IMG/VR virus record: IMGVR_UViG_3300048837_000984
Coordinates: 1-64,000 of that record
Source: a virus
Length of the DNA: 64,000 nucleotides
Strand: one strand, 5' to 3'
Position numbers and translations under genes: made by a program. Positions within the stretch are counted from its first letter, which is position 1, and every line of letters starts with the position of its first letter. Positions 52,272-60,241 of this stretch are shown here, in pieces. The notes beneath the pieces were generated by a model. The model saw only the letters and a program-made list of their open reading frames with translations. It was not told the origin of the DNA and did no database searches.

Positions 52272-54389
52272 TTAGTCGGACTCCTGTTCGAGACGCCAGC
52301 GTCGCTCCTCTTCCAGTTCTTTCTTCTGGCGATTATTCCACCAGCTACGCAGAGCCATTGCTGCCGCAGCGGCACCGCCGACGCCCAGAGCACCGAGACC
52401 CCACTGAGTTGGACCCCATTTGGTTACGTCGAACATAGAAGGCGCGTTCTCTTCGGCTTTTTGCTTGGCCCTTATTTCTAGCGATCGTTTGCGCTCGGCG
52501 GTCTCTTCTATCCGCGATCTATCGTTGAGTGCCTCCTGATGCTCTCTGTCCGCCCTGTCAACTTCTTGTTTAGCCAGCCTCGCCGCTTCCTGGGCGTCTG
52601 CCGCCCGCTGGGCGTCTACTTCGCGTTGGTCCCGGAAAGCCTGTTCAAACGGCCACACAGCGCTTGTCCAAGGCTCGTCCTTTGGCGGAGCTACATCTGG
52701 CCTGTACTTGTGCCACTCCGACTCCAGGGGCGGTTCTCGAAAAGTTGGTTTTGGTGCAAACGTGTTGAGATCCTCTTGGGGAATATTTTCGAATCTCAAG
52801 AAGCCATAACGGTTGGGTGGGTTAGGCAGTTCGGCTGCCCTTCCCCGCAATTTGTACCGCCCAGCCCAATCAATCTCGTAAAGCTTCGTAAATGCGTGTG
52901 GTAGATAGAGCTTCTGTAGGCCCTTGGCCAGCGGCAGCGAAGCCACCGACTTTATCGGACTGCCGTACGTTTTTTCTACCTCGGCCAGGAATCCCGGCTG
53001 CTCGCTCGATGAGTCGCCAACAACGCTCTTGACTGCGTCCAGCAGGGGTTGCTGGTTTTCTTTCCGTTTATTGCGTAAGAACGTCTCAAGTTCTTCTTGT
53101 TTCTCGTTAACATCTCTAGTCCGGTAGTCCCGCTTGTCGACGTAACGATGGCTGCTGAAAGGAATATAAGGGTTCTTCGCCCACTGGCCGAGTGGCGTTA
53201 AATTTCTAGCCCACTGACGCAGGTTTAGAAGGTTCTGCCGCACTTGTTTCGAGTGAGTCAGTCTGGTCTCAAAATCTATCTTTCCCGACAGTCGTTCCAT
53301 GAGGCTTGGCGGCAGGTCTAGCGGGGAGTCCGGCCAATACGAAGCGGAGCCGCCGCCCTGGGCGAAGTGATACTTATCCAGCTCGGGCTCCGCTTCCGCC
53401 TCGGCGGTTGGAATGCGTGGCTTACTTGGCGGTTTTCTTGACCAGAAAAAGGCCTGCTTTTCCTCTTGCTCCACTTCCTTATACATCTTTCTGAGTTGTG
53501 CCTCTGTTCTTGGTCCAGCCGGCACGGGGGTTATTTGAGCCTCCTTCTTCCGAAGAGAGACAGAGTCGGGCAGCTTCTTCTTCGGAATGTGGATCCGGAA
53601 CCTGGTCGGCCTGTGCGTAAGGCCAACCTCGCGACCTTCCTGAGAGTCGATATCGAACTCTTCCAGCTTCATTCTCAAGAGCTTCTGCAAAAGAGAATGC
53701 TTCTCTCCATAGTTGCCCCGGTCCGATTCCTTCTTGGCTCGAATGAGATCGTCAAGAACAGAGCCCTGTTTCGGCACCCTGAGTACTCCTTGTACAGGCG
53801 TGACCGCCGGATCATAAGCAGGTGTAGTTGTGTCAACAGCTCGCGTGGCGTCTCGTTGCATAGCCTTGGGGAAGTTTTTGGCGATCTCCTGTGGCACAGG
53901 TAGCTTCGCCCCAGGTGACTTCATGCGCAGAAAATAAGTGCTCCCGTCGCCATAGGTGGGCAGCGGCTCTGGCTTTGGTCCCAGGCCCAGCCGGTGAAGG
54001 ATGTGACGAAGCGGTTGCTTGGCCATATCTGTCGCGGCACTTAAAGAATAAGTCGGCCTGGCCTCAATACTCGGCTGCTTGATGAACTTCTGTAAAGACT
54101 TCCACCCGGCGGGGGTGTAGTTCATGGGGAGATCGGTACCAGTCCAACCGCCGGGCAACCGCTTCAGGATCTCGCCAGTAAACTTGTTGTTCAGGTTTAG
54201 TTTCTGAAGAGACGGGTGGATATAGCGGTAGGAAAATGAGGGCGTGCCGCTAGGTCCCCCTGGCTTCAGGTTGGCGTATCCGACCAGCTTGTCCTTCATG
54301 AACAGGCCAAAGCCGTTGCCACCTTGCATTGGGCGGACACTGAACCGCTGACGGAAACTGATGGCGTCCTTGTCCATAGCTTCACTCAC
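52272..54389 (-). CDS. Large virion-type protein with C-terminal membrane anchor, 705 aa
   Basis: Starts with GTG overlapping the previous stop; an ATG at 54377 is an alternative. Residues about 20-80 look like a small alpha/beta domain (GFGLFMKDKLVGYANLKPGG, then IHPSLQKLNLNNKFTGEILK) that might be acetyltransferase-like, but I cannot confirm it. The middle is Pro/Arg/Lys-rich. Residues 590-660 are a long coiled coil, then one Gly/Ala-rich membrane helix (GALGVGGAAAAAMAL) and a charged tail. Probably a head-internal or ejected protein. Confidence 0.55.
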   Translation of the reverse strand: MSEAMDKDAISFRQRFSVRPMQGGNGFGLFMKDKLVGYANLKPGGPSGTPSFSYRYIHPSLQKLNLNNKFTGEILKRLPGGWTGTDLPMNYTPAGWKSLQKFIKQPSIEARPTYSLSAATDMAKQPLRHILHRLGLGPKPEPLPTYGDGSTYFLRMKSPGAKLPVPQEIAKNFPKAMQRDATRAVDTTTPAYDPAVTPVQGVLRVPKQGSVLDDLIRAKKESDRGNYGEKHSLLQKLLRMKLEEFDIDSQEGREVGLTHRPTRFRIHIPKKKLPDSVSLRKKEAQITPVPAGPRTEAQLRKMYKEVEQEEKQAFFWSRKPPSKPRIPTAEAEAEPELDKYHFAQGGGSASYWPDSPLDLPPSLMERLSGKIDFETRLTHSKQVRQNLLNLRQWARNLTPLGQWAKNPYIPFSSHRYVDKRDYRTRDVNEKQEELETFLRNKRKENQQPLLDAVKSVVGDSSSEQPGFLAEVEKTYGSPIKSVASLPLAKGLQKLYLPHAFTKLYEIDWAGRYKLRGRAAELPNPPNRYGFLRFENIPQEDLNTFAPKPTFREPPLESEWHKYRPDVAPPKDEPWTSAVWPFEQAFRDQREVDAQRAADAQEAARLAKQEVDRADREHQEALNDRSRIEETAERKRSLEIRAKQKAEENAPSMFDVTKWGPTQWGLGALGVGGAAAAAMALRSWWNNRQKKELEEERRWRLEQESD

Positions 54390-57300
54390 TTGGTTGGCGG
54401 CGTTGGCTGAAACTCGTTAACTCGTTTTTGTCTAGCCTGTCCGATCTCGTTCGCGTGCGGTTGCAGCGACGGCGGCAACTTCAACTGGTTGACAGGCCCA
54501 GCACCAAGCTGATCCATCGGGACGGCGCCAAAGCCCTGAGCAGCCAGCGACGTAAACGGCGTGCTCGGCTGCGCTTCCTGGAGCGTGTCCGAGATACGCT
54601 GGATCCAGTCCGTCTGGCCAGCGTGTGCCATCTGACCCTGTAGTCGGCCCTCAAAGTCAGCATCCGAGGTTGCCGCATCACCGGCCCTGAGGATATCCGG
54701 CCGGTGGGCAGAGAGCAAACCGATGGTGTTCCTGTACGGCTTAAACCGCGGGTCCGACTGGATCGTCTGGTCCAGATTCGTCAGCGAAGTGTGCGCTAGC
54801 TCGCTCAGACCGTTCGGCCCGAGCTGTCGAGCGACGTCTGGGTGAGCCTGCGCCAATTGTGCAGCCAGATTCTGGACAAGGTCCTTCCTGGATCCCGTCA
54901 GAGCGTCGTGCGGCAGTGAAGTCAGCATCTTCGACATGGACTGGATAAGGGGAGCGATTACCTGAGCCTGTTGTGGACCGACGATGCCCGCCGCAGACAG
55001 TGTGGGAATCATGCCCTGACCCAGGTAGTTCTGCATCACCGGCATAACCTCGACTTCGCGCTGTGAATTCCGCACGATATCGGTCAGGCCGTTCTTGTAG
55101 ACGTACTCCTGGTTAACCTGCTGCGATCGGAACTGGTTCCAGGCCGCTCCCGGAGATACGCCCGACTGCTGCAAAAGCGCAACCCACTGTTGCGCGTTTA
55201 CCGTACCCAGGGAAGTTCCGTCTGGCATCACTGGTTTGCCAGCCCGGATGTTGTCCGCGATCTGGGCTGCCGGAGTACCGGGCCGAATGAGGCCGGCGTC
55301 TTCCAAGGCCAATGTTGCACCCATGATGTTGGCCATGGGACTGTTCGACGCAGAAGTTCTCAGTCTCTGGTCGAGGTCGACCGCATCGTCCATCGTTAAG
55401 CCGTTGAAGCCTTGTCGTCCGGCAAACTGTCCGAAAGCACGACCAAAAGCCGCGGCGCCCGGAGCCGTTCTGGACGCAAAGAGCCTCGGCAGTCCCGCTG
55501 ACTGGGCCACGTCTCCCCCATGTCCAATCAGCGAGAACAGCCTCGGCAGCCCACCAGGGGTGGATTTGGCCAGGTTGTGCAGCTGCCGAACCTGCTGCGA
55601 CACCTGCTGCGGATCCAGATTGGACAGCTGCCCCTGGGTCAACTTCTCCAGGATGTCCATCCCTTCCCCGGCAGAGAAGGCCAGCTTGATCGGACCTTTA
55701 CCTTTGCGCAGACAAGTGCGGCAGAACAACCAACCCTTCTTGTCCTTGTAAATGTGTTCCTTCTTCAGGGCCTTGTCGCAGTGCGGGCAAATGTGATGCT
55801 CGTTGCCTTCATCGTCACAGCCCATCTCCGCTTGGGTGTGAACAGCACCCTGTTTGGGCATGTGTTCAGCCATCATATCCCTCGCAGCCGCAAATGGTTG
55901 CGACAACGAAGACAGCCGGTCTGCGGTCTGCTCTGGCGACATGGGTGTCTGGGAAGACAACAGACCTCGATCACTGGCGTTGGAATAGATGTCGCTCATC
56001 TGCGAAGCAGAAAACCCGGAAGTGTCCGCACGGTTGGCGTTTGGTCCGTACAGCCTGGAGAAGATTCTCTTGGCAGTACTCGTAGCGTCATCTGCGGATA
56101 TCCCTCGCTGACCGGTGATTGGATCTCGGAGCGTCTTGGCTGTACGGAAGACCTGGCTGCCAAGGCTCGCCGCGGACCCACGCCAGCCGTGCAGGCGGTC
56201 CCACAGCTGCGGCGCGAACATCCGAATGTATGGAGCGATGGTCGAGATGTCACCGGAGGCTGAATCAATAGCCCGCTGCATCTCTGGGTTCTTGTCCGGA
56301 TTGGAACCGGCTAACCGAGCCAGACCAGATAGCATGCGCCGATACGTACCTCGGTCTTCTGACATGGCTCCGGTGGTAGCCTGCCAGTCGCCAGTGTAGG
56401 TACGCATGTTGCTCAGGCGATCCGAAACGTTACCGGCGCCTGGGGCATACAGGAGGCCGTGTTGAGCTGCCCAGTTGTTGATGAATGGGTTGACAATCAT
56501 CTGCTGCAGGACAGGCAGGAAGCTGCCGAACTGATCGACCATGGCAGCCTTTTCCAGCGAGTCTTTCGTCCCGAATGGCGGCGCCCCAGAAGTACTCTCT
56601 CCGAAGTAGGGCTTGTCCTTATAGGTGAAGTAGAAGCTGTCACCAAGAGTCTTGGGCAGGTCGTGGTAGTTAACCGTAACTTCGTCACCAGCCTGGATGG
56701 CTTTCTTGGCTATCAAGGCGACCGTGTCGTCCGGGTTCTTGCGGATGTCTGCGTTTGGCTCATCGGAATGGTTACAGTAACGGGCTTCGTCCGTTTCGTC
56801 GTAGCAGTCTAGATGGAACTGACCTTCCTTGGGAACCAGGCAGACCGGAACAATGACGTCGTCTGGACTAAATTTTTTAGTCGCAAAGATGCCCTTGCCG
56901 TCTATCTCAGATGGTTTGATCTCGACTCCTGGGCCTTCGTCCGAAGCCTTCTTGGTATCGTTGGCCTGGAGGACGCCCTTGCGTCGGACGGCGATCGTAA
57001 TGTGGAAGTCGAACTTGTTGTTGTTTGGTCTGGCCGACAAGCCGTAGCTCTTGCGCAACTTCTCCAGTTCCGGCGAAGTCACCTCAATGAACCAGCACTT
57101 ACTGATGTTTTCCCAACCGGAAGGGTTGGTGGACCGGACCGGCCCAGTAGTGTAGCGGAACGTGTGGCCCCGCTCGGAAATCTTGGACGGACCACCAATG
57201 GCCTCAACTTCGTCCGGGCGCATGACCGTAATGTGTGCGTTGAAGGCGCCGCCATTGTAGCCGGGAGGTAGTTCAATACCGGGGACGTGTAGTGCGTCAA

Positions 57301-57559
57301 AAGCACCGCGAGCAACGGCGTTGGGGACGCTGAGAAGGCACCAACCGTCTGCGGACATGTAAAGCCGCCCGGCCATGTCGTAGCTCAGGTCGGCCGCTAC
57401 TTTCTTGTGCGCTGGCTTAACGGTAAGCTTCGCCTCGCTCGCCTTATACAGTGGATCCCAATGAATTACGAACGGCTCTTCTTGGCGAGAAACCGGCGTG
57501 TCGACGGCGATGCCGTCCAGGATGCTCTGAGACCGGTTGTTTTCAGCCATCTTTCCCAT
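54386..57559 (-). CDS. Multi-domain virion protein: 2H phosphoesterase-like + SET + zinc ribbon, 1057 aa
   Basis: Residues 60-195 carry two HxT motifs, AHITVM (109-112) and FHITIAV (186-189), at the spacing of 2H phosphoesterases that act on cyclic or 2',5' RNA ends. Residues 207-302 resemble a SET domain (GKGIFATKKF, YCNHSDEPNA 261-270, GDEVTVNYHD 291-300), the protein-lysine methyltransferase fold. Cys591/594/613/616 form a zinc ribbon. The remaining about 700 residues are helical and Gln/Ala-rich, like phage inner-core proteins. It may start at ATG 57559 or three codons later. A structured leader RNA precedes it. Confidence 0.75.
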   Translation of the reverse strand: MGKMAENNRSQSILDGIAVDTPVSRQEEPFVIHWDPLYKASEAKLTVKPAHKKVAADLSYDMAGRLYMSADGWCLLSVPNAVARGAFDALHVPGIELPPGYNGGAFNAHITVMRPDEVEAIGGPSKISERGHTFRYTTGPVRSTNPSGWENISKCWFIEVTSPELEKLRKSYGLSARPNNNKFDFHITIAVRRKGVLQANDTKKASDEGPGVEIKPSEIDGKGIFATKKFSPDDVIVPVCLVPKEGQFHLDCYDETDEARYCNHSDEPNADIRKNPDDTVALIAKKAIQAGDEVTVNYHDLPKTLGDSFYFTYKDKPYFGESTSGAPPFGTKDSLEKAAMVDQFGSFLPVLQQMIVNPFINNWAAQHGLLYAPGAGNVSDRLSNMRTYTGDWQATTGAMSEDRGTYRRMLSGLARLAGSNPDKNPEMQRAIDSASGDISTIAPYIRMFAPQLWDRLHGWRGSAASLGSQVFRTAKTLRDPITGQRGISADDATSTAKRIFSRLYGPNANRADTSGFSASQMSDIYSNASDRGLLSSQTPMSPEQTADRLSSLSQPFAAARDMMAEHMPKQGAVHTQAEMGCDDEGNEHHICPHCDKALKKEHIYKDKKGWLFCRTCLRKGKGPIKLAFSAGEGMDILEKLTQGQLSNLDPQQVSQQVRQLHNLAKSTPGGLPRLFSLIGHGGDVAQSAGLPRLFASRTAPGAAAFGRAFGQFAGRQGFNGLTMDDAVDLDQRLRTSASNSPMANIMGATLALEDAGLIRPGTPAAQIADNIRAGKPVMPDGTSLGTVNAQQWVALLQQSGVSPGAAWNQFRSQQVNQEYVYKNGLTDIVRNSQREVEVMPVMQNYLGQGMIPTLSAAGIVGPQQAQVIAPLIQSMSKMLTSLPHDALTGSRKDLVQNLAAQLAQAHPDVARQLGPNGLSELAHTSLTNLDQTIQSDPRFKPYRNTIGLLSAHRPDILRAGDAATSDADFEGRLQGQMAHAGQTDWIQRISDTLQEAQPSTPFTSLAAQGFGAVPMDQLGAGPVNQLKLPPSLQPHANEIGQARQKRVNEFQPTPPTK
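56866..56882. repeat. AT-rich 16-mer, copy 10
   Basis: GACTAAATTTTTTAGTC, a near-perfect dyad, within the SET domain coding region. Confidence 0.65.
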
Positions 57560-57571
57560 CCGTGGGTAAGT

Positions 57572-57714
57572 TGCGAGTTCCGCTGACTTTCCCGGAGCTG
57601 TTCACCGTGCCTCGCTGCCGCTCTGCGAAGACGGGCATCTGCCCAGCGTGTCGAATCATTCAACTACACCAGCCAGTTAACGGTAAACGTCGCTATAAGC
57701 CAGCGGAACTCGCA
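57572..57714 (-). ncRNA. Structured leader or small RNA upstream of the SET/2H gene
   Basis: TGCGAGTTCCGCTG and its exact complement CAGCGGAACTCGCA bound a 143-base region. Inside, on the minus strand, lie hairpins GTTGAA-TGA-TTCGAC, CTTCGC/GCGAGG (loop of 9) and GGGC/GCCC. Two of these use G-U pairs that only work on the minus-strand RNA, so the RNA is read leftward. Upstream an AT-rich TAGAATACAT could start it. Leader/riboswitch-like element or independent small RNA. Confidence 0.5.
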
Positions 57715-57750
57715 GTGCATGTATTCTAGCAGAACCGACTTAGAAAGGAT

Positions 57751-57783
57751 GATAGCTAAAAAAGAGACCCGGTTAGGGGTCTC
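57751..57783 (-). terminator. Intrinsic terminator T5
   Basis: GAGACCC/GGGTCTC stem, then six T residues and AGCTATC on the minus strand, right after the 247-aa gene. Confidence 0.88.
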
Positions 57784-57789
57784 AGATTG

Positions 57790-58533
57790 TTACTGCAGTG
57801 GCCCGCCGGACGGTCCCAGCAGGGGCTTAGCCGGCAGGCCGTCCGGCGGTGGCCCGGATGGCGGCGGAAGCCTCTTCAGCTTCCGGTCCAGCTCAAACTG
57901 AGCCAGAACCAGATCGACCACATCTGTGGTCACCGCCCGGACGACCTCCTCGGAGCGCAGGGCCGTAGTGAGGTCCTGCGCTGCCAGCTCTCTCTCACTT
58001 TCGTCAAGCGCCGAAAAGCGCTTGACGCGCTCGCGAACCGTTGCAGGGTAATCCTGCAACTTTCCGAGGGCGACGATCTTCTTGACCATCGCCTTCTCGG
58101 CGTCCTGCCGAGCCAGCCCCGTCAGTAGTTCCTCTGTCTTGCTGATCTCGAAAGACCAGCTCGACAGATTTCTAACAGTCAGGTTGTCAAACTGCCCCGG
58201 AACCTCGGGAATTTCGAGCTTCTGCCGGCGAGCCTCTAGCTCTTTGGCGAAAGCCTTCCGACCGGCGGCGTCGAGCCGCGCCACACGCTCGACATGCGGC
58301 CGGATCTCGGTCGGGCTGAATTCCTGTAGTAGCCCCTCAGCGGCGAGATCCGATGTAACCTCGTCGATAAGATCATCCGACGACGTTATTGTCGCGGCAA
58401 TCGAAGCCACGTGATGTTCGACCGTCAACGACGGTCGAATTACGATCTGGGTGCCCACGTACTGGGTACCCAGCCAGAAGCCACCAAACACCGCGACGGT
58501 GGCCACTGTCAGAATCTTTAAAAAAGTACTCAT
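57790..58533 (-). CDS. Membrane-anchored protein, 247 aa, related in start region to the 20-kb gene
   Basis: ATG with GGGAG 7 bases upstream. The N-terminal anchor (MSTFLKILTVATVAVFGGFW) is followed by a charged helical domain to about residue 225 and a Pro/Gly-rich tail (PPPSGPPPDGLPAKP). The first residues, ribosome site and 85-base leader match the 208-aa gene at 19640-20266, while the mature domains are not clearly alike. It has its own promoter-like P2 and terminator T5. Function unknown; envelope-associated. Confidence 0.65.
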   Translation of the reverse strand: MSTFLKILTVATVAVFGGFWLGTQYVGTQIVIRPSLTVEHHVASIAATITSSDDLIDEVTSDLAAEGLLQEFSPTEIRPHVERVARLDAAGRKAFAKELEARRQKLEIPEVPGQFDNLTVRNLSSWSFEISKTEELLTGLARQDAEKAMVKKIVALGKLQDYPATVRERVKRFSALDESERELAAQDLTTALRSEEVVRAVTTDVVDLVLAQFELDRKLKRLPPPSGPPPDGLPAKPLLGPSGGPLQ

Positions 58534-58562
58534 CTCCCGACTCCCTCTTGTTTGGGGGGTTA

Positions 58563-58587
58563 AAGTGATCTCACCCTCTATTGACCC
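58563..58587 (-). promoter_or_regulatory. Promoter-like element P2
   Basis: Minus-strand GGGTCAATAGAGGGTGAGAT followed by CACTT; near-identical to P1 over 85 bases including the TAAATTA just before. The retained match over non-coding bases suggests a duplicated promoter. Confidence 0.6.
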
Positions 58588-58602
58588 GGAAATGACCTTA
58601 AT

Positions 58603-58809
58603 TTAGGGCGGAAAGTTGGCCCAGAAGTGACTGCACCGCAAATGCGCTGAAGACCAAAGACACAGCCGAGCGCTCTCTCGATATCGCCGCCACATACCTC
58701 GGACAGAGGTGGTGGCGCCAAAGCGACGATTCAACCAAGCCCGGTGCAGATAGTAATACTCGGTGTCGACGCCGTTGGTAGGCCAACGTCTTACAATCGC
58801 GGCCGGCAT
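58603..58809 (-). CDS. Small array-family protein (outlying member), 68 aa
   Basis: ATG after GAGG, four bases into ATGAATG at the stop of the 118-aa gene. MPAAIVRRWP start, then YYYLHRAWLNRRFG with the RAWL motif shared by array members at 61417 and 61876. Rich in Arg, Trp and Tyr. Two unrelated genes separate it from the main array. Its stop lies in the conserved P2 region. The frame starting at 58813 is an alternative but lacks the family pattern. Confidence 0.6.
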   Translation of the reverse strand: MPAAIVRRWPTNGVDTEYYYLHRAWLNRRFGATTSVRGMWRRYRESARLCLWSSAHLRCSHFWANFPP

Positions 58810-59166
58810 TCATTTATCCTCAACGAAACCGAACTTGGACATAAACAGCCGCAATTCCGGAGACAGGTCGCAAATCAGGTCTAGTAGCGCGAAAGGAGGC
58901 AGTATCCGCTCGGCCTTCTGTTGGGCAGATAGCTGCGGATCGCCAGCAACGGCTAACTCGGCAAGGACTAGCTTGCCAACCTCAGAGTCGTAAGGATATC
59001 GCCAGACAAAGCAATCACCGCTCTGCGTTGGCTGGAAGTCTACAACGATGTGGTTGGTCGCTTTCTCGTCTTGGACAAATAAATAGGTCGCGTCTACGTG
59101 AGAAGTAGACAGTCTTGCTGGGGCGATACTCCGCCACCGCTGTAAATGCTTAGACTGGATCGGCAC
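58810..59166 (-). CDS. Unknown 118-aa protein inside the small-gene array
   Basis: GTG start with GGAGG 6 bases upstream. Beta strands (ATYLFVQDEKATNHIVVDFQ, DCFVWRYPY) then helices (AQQKAERILPPFALLDLICD). Balanced composition, unlike the array family. Lies 44 bases after the 108-aa gene. Function unknown. Confidence 0.6.
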   Translation of the reverse strand: MPIQSKHLQRWRSIAPARLSTSHVDATYLFVQDEKATNHIVVDFQPTQSGDCFVWRYPYDSEVGKLVLAELAVAGDPQLSAQQKAERILPPFALLDLICDLSPELRLFMSKFGFVEDK

Positions 59167-59210
59167 CAGAATCCTCCGAGAACTTGGGGCCAGACTTTTC
59201 TGTTCTCACT

Positions 59211-59537
59211 TCAAGTCCGCCACTGGTATTTCTTCTGCAGTTCCTCGGCCTTGTCAGGGTCAGCGATTGTTGCTCTGCGGGCCTGCAACTCTTCGACCGT
59301 CCCACCCAACTGCTCCCAGATAAAGTTGAGGCAGCAGATGACAGCGTCGCTGGTGAGGCTACAGAAGACACAGTCATCAATCAAGCCGAGAAGCGGATCC
59401 TTGACTTCGTCGTTAGCTTTACCAAGAAACTCTCTGAGACGATCCTTTACCTGGGGGTCAACTTCCCGGTCGTTCCCACCGCAGATCAGATTGAACAGTT
59501 GGTCACGAGATTCAATGGAGAAAACCTCATCGCTCAT
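59211..59537 (-). CDS. Unknown acidic 108-aa protein inside the small-gene array
   Basis: ATG overlapping the previous stop (ATGA), GAGG upstream. Helical and acidic (VDPQVKDRLREFLGKANDEV, AVICCLNFIWEQLGGTVEEL). It does not belong to the A-x-L family. Function unknown. Confidence 0.6.
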   Translation of the reverse strand: MSDEVFSIESRDQLFNLICGGNDREVDPQVKDRLREFLGKANDEVKDPLLGLIDDCVFCSLTSDAVICCLNFIWEQLGGTVEELQARRATIADPDKAEELQKKYQWRT

Positions 59538-59767
59538 CTGTAGTACCTCTGAAGTAACCTGGAGCCACGAGGACGACCAGCAAGGATAGGCCCCTGGCAG
59601 AAAAGGTAGCCATGTCGAAGCCAGGCATGCGAGTTTCCCATTTGTCTTGCCCGGTTAAGATAGGCCGCGAGGCCCGCAGAATACCGTCTATAGACAAAAA
59701 CAGAACCGTTGCGGAGTAAGTGTCGATAATGTCCTACGCCATGAAGAAGTGCAGCTACGCACAGCAT
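59534..59767 (-). CDS. Array family member 19, 77 aa
   Basis: ATG, GAGG 8 bases upstream, TGA overlapping the next ATG. Start MLCVAALL fits M-x-C-x-A-x-L; later A-x-L triplets include AAYL and HAWL. Basic and Arg/Tyr-rich, ending RLLQRYYR. The last array gene before the 108-aa gene. Function unknown, as for all members. Confidence 0.65.
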   Translation of the reverse strand: MLCVAALLHGVGHYRHLLRNGSVFVYRRYSAGLAAYLNRARQMGNSHAWLRHGYLFCQGPILAGRPRGSRLLQRYYR

Positions 59768-59771
59768 TGAA

Positions 59772-59990
59772 TCAACCTCGCTGATGTAGGTGAGACCGAC
59801 TACGCCAGAGTAGCCGTGCTTCTTGCCCGATAAGCTGGTGCGGCGACCGGATCTTGCAGCTCGACAGACGGGAAAGAGTAGCGCGCCGATGCCACGGCCA
59901 TGCGCCACCTCCAGAAGCTAGACAGGCAGCAGCCAGGCAGAAAACAAATGCTGTTGGCTCACCGTGATAAAGGTTTGCGGCATAGCTCAA
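59772..59990 (-). CDS. Array family member 18, 72 aa
   Basis: A TTG start inside TTGA at the stop of member 17; purine-rich GGAAGGAAAG upstream. MSYAANL start, then CLAAACLASGG, ATLSRL and EARLL. Basic tail (RSRSHLHQRG). A-x-L spacing is close to that of the others. Confidence 0.62.
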   Translation of the reverse strand: MSYAANLYHGEPTAFVFCLAAACLASGGGAWPWHRRATLSRLSSCKIRSPHQLIGQEARLLWRSRSHLHQRG

Positions 59991-60241
59991 TCTTCTTTCC
60001 TTCCTGGTGAAAGCCAGGCCTGAGAAAGGCCTTGGTGCGTGGCGACACGATTGTACCCATGACCTTGGCGGAGTCCACTATCCGAAGCAATGAACCGCAA
60101 ACCCGAAAACAGTCGCAAGTTAGCTGCGCATTGCAGCACCTGAATTCCGTAGACCTCACGCGGTAAGACTGTGTTGGCATGCCAGCGCGACCAGCCGTAC
60201 CTAAAGTTGGTATAACTTGTAAGTGCCGCTCGACAGTTCAA
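59987..60241 (-). CDS. Array family member 17, 84 aa
   Basis: A TTG start in TTGA, with AAAGGAG 6 bases upstream; a slightly longer ATG frame would put the ribosome site inside the gene. MNCRAAL matches the family consensus exactly. C-terminus AWLSPGRKED, where the GR codons are part of the next gene's ribosome site. Confidence 0.65.
   Translation of the reverse strand: MNCRAALTSYTNFRYGWSRWHANTVLPREVYGIQVLQCAANLRLFSGLRFIASDSGLRQGHGYNRVATHQGLSQAWLSPGRKED

Noticed and set aside
57451-57729. Plus-strand open frame with CxxC (GICPACRI)
   Set aside because: Overlaps the structured leader and the start of the SET/2H gene, has no ribosome site, and its pattern follows from the RNA stem sequence.
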